From Bacillus sp. AFS029637 (lineage in GTDB: Bacteria; Bacillota; Bacilli; Bacillales; Bacillaceae_G), in contig NZ_NUPZ01000014.1 of assembly GCF_002584985.1 (NCBI RefSeq), positions 35,899-99,898 of the forward strand: 64,000 nucleotides of DNA, written 5' to 3'. The position numbers and the translations under genes are program-made. The notes beneath the pieces were generated by a model that had not been told where the DNA came from, ran no database searches, and saw only the letters and a list, made by a program, of their open reading frames with translations. Shown here piece by piece: positions 59,151 through 64,000 of the stretch. Numbering within the stretch: position 1 is the stretch's first letter; each line of letters starts with the position of its first letter.

Positions 59151-60966
59151 TATATATATTGGCATCATCAGTATTACTTTACTTCTCTTAATTTTCTCTA
59201 TCCTTATATATCGAACAAATAATTTTTATCAAATTTTTTCTGTTCCTAAAACTAAAGAAACAGACACCGTTAAAACAGTAACAGCGAAAGATGTAACTCC
59301 ACATGGTCAAGAAATGCAATTCTACGTTTTAACGACGGATAATAACTTAGGGGAACAAGTTACATTTCATACAAAAAAGGCAATGGATTACGCCCACCTA
59401 CATTATAAAGATATTACAGCTAATGAGATTAAGGCACTTACTCCCTCTCCTTATACAGGGATCATTATTACAGGTGAAGAAATGGCACAACTCCCACAAG
59501 CCGATATTCAAAATTTTGTACAGATGGGTGGAAAACTCATTGTTGCCAACCGACTCGATTCGGATCCTTCCTGGAACTCCTTATTTGGGATTAAACAAAA
59601 AGGAGGGTTCACAGATGCAAAAGGATTAACTTTTGAACAAGTTTTATTCCCTGGTTATCCAGATCTCTCAAGCTCTTCTTCTCTATTTACACATAGCTCA
59701 ATGGACATTGCATTAGATGAGAACACAACCGATCCTTGGATAACAGCTGAAGACCTTCCGATCCTTTGGACGAATGAATATGGTGAAGGAAAAGTCTTAT
59801 ATTGGAATACAACGGCACTAAATAATAAATTAGGTAGAGGAATGTTTGTCCAGTCACTTGGTACCATTTTCCCTACTTTTGCTACAGCACAACTTGGTGC
59901 AGAGATTATGTATATCGATGATTTCCCATCACCAATACCAAGTGGCGAGTTAAAAAACTTAACGACCGAAAAAATTTCTGTTGAAGAATTTTATAAAAAA
60001 CATTGGTGGAAGAATATGAAAGACATCTCTGACGAACTTCATATTAAATACACAGGGGTTGCAATTGGAACATACCAAAATAAAGTAACGCCTCCTTTTG
60101 AGGATTTCGCTAATAAAAATAGAAATACCTATTTATTATTTGGAAGAGAATTGCTATCTCAAGGCGGAGAAATTGGAATACACGGCTATAATCATCAACC
60201 TTTATTATTACCAAAGGATCCGGTAGACGAATCACTGGAATACATTCCATGGCATTCAAAAGAGGACATGGCTACCGCGTTAGATGCCCTACAAAAGCTC
60301 GTATATAACTTCTTTCCAAATGAGAAATTAAAAACTTATGTACCACCATCAAATATTATAAATACTACTGGATTAAATGTATTAAATGAGAGTGTTCCCA
60401 CACTAGAAACTGTTTCCTCCCTATATATAGGAAGTAGTAGTAACGGTAGCTTGATTCAAGAATTCGAGCCAGATAAACAGAACAAAAACATTTATCACTT
60501 CCCGCGCATTACGAGTGGTTATCATATGACAGACGAAGAACAGTTCATCTTAACCGATGTTACTGCAAATTTAGGTGTTATTTCACACTTTGTCCATCCT
60601 GATGATATTCTTGATGAAAAACGTTCAGGTAACTTAACTTGGGAAGAGTTATTTAAAGCTTATAAAAAAACAATCATTGAAATACGTGAAAGATATCCAT
60701 ATATGAAAAGTATGACACAAAGTGAAGCAACTGCTTCCATGAAAATTTATCAAACTGGTGATTTAGCTGTTTCTTATGAAGATGATGCTGTTCATCTCGC
60801 ATATAAAGGATTACCAAACCACACTTCAACAATTATACGTGTGGAAGAAGGAAAGAAATTGGAAACTGGTTCATTCCCGTACGGTACAGTTACAAAACTA
60901 GATTCACAAATTTATAGCGTTACATTAAAGAAAGCCAACGCTACAATTCCAATTAAAGGAGCATAG
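59134..60966 (+). CDS. pelA: PelA-type polysaccharide deacetylase (DUF2194), without hydrolase domain
   Basis: A 610-residue protein with an N-terminal membrane anchor (INIYIGIISITLLLLIFSIL), so it acts outside the cell membrane. A Rossmann/amidotransferase-like part (about 60-250) precedes the deacetylase domain (about 255-520), whose metal ligands are visible in EIMYIDDFPSPIP and EIGIHGYNHQP. A C-terminal beta-rich tail follows. It corresponds to the deacetylase part of Pseudomonas PelA, as in Gram-positive pel clusters. The start codon is TTG 59134 behind GGAGG at 8 bases. It would partly deacetylate the GalNAc-rich Pel polymer. Confidence 0.88.
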   Translation: MKKSINIYIGIISITLLLLIFSILIYRTNNFYQIFSVPKTKETDTVKTVTAKDVTPHGQEMQFYVLTTDNNLGEQVTFHTKKAMDYAHLHYKDITANEIKALTPSPYTGIIITGEEMAQLPQADIQNFVQMGGKLIVANRLDSDPSWNSLFGIKQKGGFTDAKGLTFEQVLFPGYPDLSSSSSLFTHSSMDIALDENTTDPWITAEDLPILWTNEYGEGKVLYWNTTALNNKLGRGMFVQSLGTIFPTFATAQLGAEIMYIDDFPSPIPSGELKNLTTEKISVEEFYKKHWWKNMKDISDELHIKYTGVAIGTYQNKVTPPFEDFANKNRNTYLLFGRELLSQGGEIGIHGYNHQPLLLPKDPVDESLEYIPWHSKEDMATALDALQKLVYNFFPNEKLKTYVPPSNIINTTGLNVLNESVPTLETVSSLYIGSSSNGSLIQEFEPDKQNKNIYHFPRITSGYHMTDEEQFILTDVTANLGVISHFVHPDDILDEKRSGNLTWEELFKAYKKTIIEIRERYPYMKSMTQSEATASMKIYQTGDLAVSYEDDAVHLAYKGLPNHTSTIIRVEEGKKLETGSFPYGTVTKLDSQIYSVTLKKANATIPIKGA

Positions 60967-60969
60967 CAG

Positions 60970-62391
60970 ATGAGAATAGGTTTAGTCGTTGAAGGAAGTT
61001 ACCCTTTTGTCAGTGGCGGAGTAGCAAGCTGGGTACAAATGATCATCCAACAATTTAAAGAACATGAATTCACCATTTTTGCGATCGTACCGCAAATAAA
61101 AACAGAAGAAGAGTATCAATATGAAATTCCCAGCAATGTAAAAGATATCATTATGATTCCCTTACAATCAAAAAGTGACTCAAAACATGTAAAAACCCAT
61201 TTAACTACTGATGAAGTACAAACACTTCAAAAATGGTTTACATTTCAAGCGAACGATACAGCGGCATTACGCATATTAGGGAATAAGCAAAAGTTAGGAA
61301 CGCTCCACTCTTTCTTCGAAAGCCGTGAGTTCTATGAAATTGTTAAAGAAAGCTATGTATATGAAAAAAGTAGTGGTTCTTTCTTAAATTATTTTTGGAT
61401 GTGGCGGTCTATGTTCACACCAATCATTCAAATTTTACAAATTGATTTCCCAAAACTAGACCTTATTCATTCCGTATCAACTGGTTATGGTGGATTACTT
61501 GGCGCAGCAATCAGTGCTAATTCTGATATACCGTTTCTGCTAACTGAGCATGGTATCTATTCTCGGGAACGTGAAGAAGAAATATTACAATCAACTTGGA
61601 TACCAATTGAATATAAAAAAAGATGGGTTTCCTTCTTCCATCATTTATCTCATCAGGCATACGAACAGGCTGATGATGTAATTACTTTGTTCGGCCGAAA
61701 TAGTATATATCAAAAAGAATTAGGTGCTCCATCCCATAAACTAAAAATCATTCCAAACGGAGTTACTCTATCTGATTATAAAGGGCTTCGTAAATCAAAG
61801 TATAACCCGGAAAGGCTCATTATTTCCGCTATTATACGTGTCGTACCGATTAAAGATGTAAAAACGATGATTTATGCAGCTAAACTATTAGTAGAAAAAG
61901 GTATTCCTTTTGTATTTTATCTATTAGGACCCGATACGGAAGAGCCAGAATACGCTCAAGAATGTCGAGATTTAATTCAGCAATTAGGATTAACAGATTA
62001 TGTCATAATGACTGGCAGGGTGAATATTAAAGATTACTTAAAGCAAACGGATATCCTTGTATTAACAAGCATATCTGAAGGACAACCTTTAGCTATGTTA
62101 GAAGGTATGGCCGCAGGATTACCATGGGTTGTTACGGATGTTGGTTCTTGTAAAGAATTAATTTACGGACAAGATGGTGATTCATATGGGCAATGTGGAT
62201 TTGTCGTACCACCTGTATCTCCTGAACAAGTTGCTACTTATTTAGAATGGTATTACCATCATCCGGAATCTATTCAACAGTTCGGAGACAATGGACGAAA
62301 TCGTATTGAAGCGTACTATCAATTATCAGGTGTCGTTGAAAGTTATCGTAAGCTTTACTTAGAAAGAGGTGAAAAAATGTGGCAGGCATAG
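60970..62391 (+). CDS. pelF: PelF: Pel polysaccharide synthase glycosyltransferase
   Basis: A 473-residue GT4 enzyme. The N-terminal GLVVEGSYPFVSGGVASWVQ is diagnostic of PelF, and FLLTEHGIYSREREEEI follows in the first domain. The second domain has RVVPIKDVKTMIYAAKLL, YLLGPD, and TSISEGQPLAMLEGMAAG (E-x7-E). It polymerises UDP-activated hexosamines in the cytoplasm, working with PelG. AAAGGAG lies 8 bases before the ATG, 3 bases after pelA. The end overlaps pelG by 13 bases. Confidence 0.93.
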   Translation: MRIGLVVEGSYPFVSGGVASWVQMIIQQFKEHEFTIFAIVPQIKTEEEYQYEIPSNVKDIIMIPLQSKSDSKHVKTHLTTDEVQTLQKWFTFQANDTAALRILGNKQKLGTLHSFFESREFYEIVKESYVYEKSSGSFLNYFWMWRSMFTPIIQILQIDFPKLDLIHSVSTGYGGLLGAAISANSDIPFLLTEHGIYSREREEEILQSTWIPIEYKKRWVSFFHHLSHQAYEQADDVITLFGRNSIYQKELGAPSHKLKIIPNGVTLSDYKGLRKSKYNPERLIISAIIRVVPIKDVKTMIYAAKLLVEKGIPFVFYLLGPDTEEPEYAQECRDLIQQLGLTDYVIMTGRVNIKDYLKQTDILVLTSISEGQPLAMLEGMAAGLPWVVTDVGSCKELIYGQDGDSYGQCGFVVPPVSPEQVATYLEWYYHHPESIQQFGDNGRNRIEAYYQLSGVVESYRKLYLERGEKMWQA

Positions 62392-63833
62392 GATTTCGAT
62401 TACAAAAATTATTTCAAGAAGACTACTATTCTTCAAGGGTGAAAGCTTATGGATTTTCGTTGTTTGTTACAGCGGGGCCTTGGTTAGTTGTTATTTTAGC
62501 AGTAACAGCTATTCGATATATTTTAAGTCTGTTCCATTCAATTTCAATTGAAGAACAGCGTCTTTTCACCATTTCAATTTCATATTGCTTTATTTTTTCG
62601 CAAATTATATATGGGGCATTGCAACTCATCGTAACTAGATATGTGGCAGACCTCTTATACGAGCAAAAAGCTGATAAAGTATTCTCTTCATTTTTAGGAA
62701 TGACGAAGATTACACTTTTGTTAGCTCTTATTTTATGGATGTTGTTTGCATTTTTCACACCATTGGCCTTTTATTATAAAGTTGTGATGTTATTTTTATT
62801 TTTATCTTTAAATATCATTTGGATTCAATCCATTTATTTAACAGCAGCTAAAGATTATCAATCAATCGCCCTTGCTTTTTTAATTGGTTCCATTTTTTCC
62901 TTATCTGGAATTGCACTAATTGCTTACTGGCATCCCACACTCGGATTAGAACACGGATTAGCCCTATTGCTTTTAATTTCTTTTACAATCGGTACTTTCA
63001 TTACATTAGTATGGTTAAGTATCGTTATTGTACGAATGTTTCCAAATAGTGATGCTACTGAGCAATTTACTTTCCTTTCTTATCTAGATAAATATCCAGA
63101 ATTGTTTTGGTCTAGCCTATTTTACAATATCGGTATTTGGGTATGTAACTTTGTTATTTGGTTTGGAGAAGGACGAGGAAATATTGAAGATACATTTATT
63201 TATCATCAAATTTATGATACTTCTGTTTTCTGGGCATATTTAAGCATTATTCCAACTTACATTTTCTTTGTAGTATCCATTGAAACAAGATTTTATGAAA
63301 GATATAAAAAGTTCTTCGGTTCGGTGAACAATGGAGGAACGTTAAATACAATTTTACAATTAAAAGATTCCATGAACTTTGTCTTAAAACAAGAAATGGA
63401 ACGTATACTTCGTAATCAAGGTATTTTTTCTTTGCTTATTATTTTTATAATATGGATGTTTAGTTCACAATCTGGAAAATCGGCACTTGAATACTCTATT
63501 TTACAGCTAACTATAGTTGGGGCTTATGCAAATGGGATGGTCCTTGTTATTACGTTACTACTTTTATACTTTGAGGATCGTAAAGGTGCCTTTCGAACAT
63601 CAGCCTTATTCTTTTTTGCAAACCTAGTATTAAGTCTCCTTCTACTTCCGTTTGGATTTAATGGTTACGGTATTAGTTTTGCACTCGGGTCTTCTATTAC
63701 GTTCTTATATGCGATTTCCAGACTCTTTACTTACATTAAAGATATTGATTATTATACATTTTGCCAGTCAAATATTCCTATAAAGCAGCGAAATTTCTTT
63801 ACTACATTGGCGAATAAACTTAATGGAAAATAA
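62379..63833 (+). CDS. pelG: PelG: membrane exporter component of the Pel synthase
   Basis: A 484-residue protein with about 12 spans of the PelG/MOP-like type. The start MAGIGFRLQKLFQEDYYSSRVKAYGFS is characteristic of PelG (cytoplasmic amphipathic N-terminus), here read in two stretches. It is thought to move the growing Pel chain across the membrane as PelF extends it. The start codon is GTG 62379 behind AGAGGTG, inside pelF. It is last in the operon; a terminator follows 5 bases after the stop codon. Confidence 0.9.
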   Translation: MAGIGFRLQKLFQEDYYSSRVKAYGFSLFVTAGPWLVVILAVTAIRYILSLFHSISIEEQRLFTISISYCFIFSQIIYGALQLIVTRYVADLLYEQKADKVFSSFLGMTKITLLLALILWMLFAFFTPLAFYYKVVMLFLFLSLNIIWIQSIYLTAAKDYQSIALAFLIGSIFSLSGIALIAYWHPTLGLEHGLALLLLISFTIGTFITLVWLSIVIVRMFPNSDATEQFTFLSYLDKYPELFWSSLFYNIGIWVCNFVIWFGEGRGNIEDTFIYHQIYDTSVFWAYLSIIPTYIFFVVSIETRFYERYKKFFGSVNNGGTLNTILQLKDSMNFVLKQEMERILRNQGIFSLLIIFIIWMFSSQSGKSALEYSILQLTIVGAYANGMVLVITLLLLYFEDRKGAFRTSALFFFANLVLSLLLLPFGFNGYGISFALGSSITFLYAISRLFTYIKDIDYYTFCQSNIPIKQRNFFTTLANKLNGK

Positions 63834-63837
63834 ACAT

Positions 63838-63873
63838 AAAAAATGACCTTTTACTTATGCAAAGGTCATTTTT
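63838..63873. terminator. Bidirectional terminator between pelG and galE
   Basis: AAAAATGACCTTT / AAAGGTCATTTTT, 13-bp perfect stem with a 9-base loop, ending the pel operon and the convergent galE. Confidence 0.88.
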
Positions 63874-63881
63874 TATATCCC

Positions 63882-64000
63882 TTAAACTTCTACGTAACCA
63901 TATTTATTATTTGATTGCCATTCCCAAGAATCTGCACACATTTCTTCTAATCCACGTTTTGCTTCCCATCCTAGTTCACGTTTTGCTTTTGATGCGTCTG
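63882..64000 (-). CDS. galE: UDP-glucose/UDP-GlcNAc 4-epimerase, C-terminal end only
   Basis: Only the last 39 codons are in the window (the 5' part lies beyond the right edge). The peptide [20 protein letters not shown] followed by CADSWEWQ is the standard GalE C-terminus. GalE interconverts UDP-Glc/UDP-Gal and, in many Bacillus forms, UDP-GlcNAc/UDP-GalNAc, which would supply the Pel synthase. Its position beside the pel operon fits that role, though it is on the opposite strand and separately transcribed. Confidence 0.85.
   Translation of the reverse strand, partial: DASKAKRELGWEAKRGLEEMCADSWEWQSNNKYGYVEV

Overview
The window is low-GC, densely packed chromosomal DNA with strong Shine-Dalgarno sequences. 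Its gene content points to the Bacillus cereus group: a HemAT oxygen sensor, a bacterial NO synthase, a fused MsrAB, a LytST/LrgAB-type pyruvate module, a Gram-positive pel operon and dispersed bcr-like repeats. There are no rRNA, tRNA, IS, prophage or CRISPR features. One exact ParB-binding parS motif (14260-14275) suggests an origin-proximal location.

Layout. 1-7.4 kb: an ABC ATPase cut by the left edge, a GDSL esterase, a CcpB-like LacI regulator, a YczE-type membrane protein, then the methionine branch metY-metA-hom behind a SAM riboswitch. 7.6-12.9 kb: a ClC-like channel, an azoreductase, a NarL-type two-component pair whose kinase has an AirS-like cysteine motif, and pdxK. 13.1-18.8 kb: a diguanylate cyclase, parS, a cstA-ybdD pyruvate-uptake operon beside a LytTR regulator with a degenerate receiver, and a NiaP-like transporter. 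19-38 kb: a dispersed surface-polysaccharide region (TagA, GT4, O-antigen-ligase-like protein, GT2, flippase, three paralogous GT-C enzymes, GtrA and GtrB), interleaved with a TRIC channel, HemAT, a thioesterase, a TetR/SDR pair and an ABC-F protein. 38-43 kb: a TetR/RND efflux pair and msrAB. 43-48.5 kb: an AI-2E family protein and lrgAB-lytTS with a perfect cre site. 48.6-55.8 kb: an MFS gene behind a structured RNA leader, a BCCT transporter, nos, an SDR, an orphan AmiS/UreI channel and an unknown, possibly sporulation-controlled protein. 55.9-64 kb: a secreted GH114-like hydrolase, then pelD-pelE-pelA(deacetylase)-pelF-pelG, then the end of galE.

How the parts connect. c-di-GMP made by cyclases such as the DgcK-like protein would act on PelD, whose GGDEF is dead but whose RxxD site is kept. 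Two predicted pyruvate importers (CstA and LrgAB/PftAB) sit beside LytTR regulators, one conventional and one phosphorylation-dead in appearance. GtrA, GtrB and the adjacent GT-C enzymes have the composition of a three-component system that decorates wall polymers. Five copies of one repeat family are recognised; four lie at the 3' ends of genes and three of those supply the stop codon. Everything here is read from sequence and remembered families; no database search was run.
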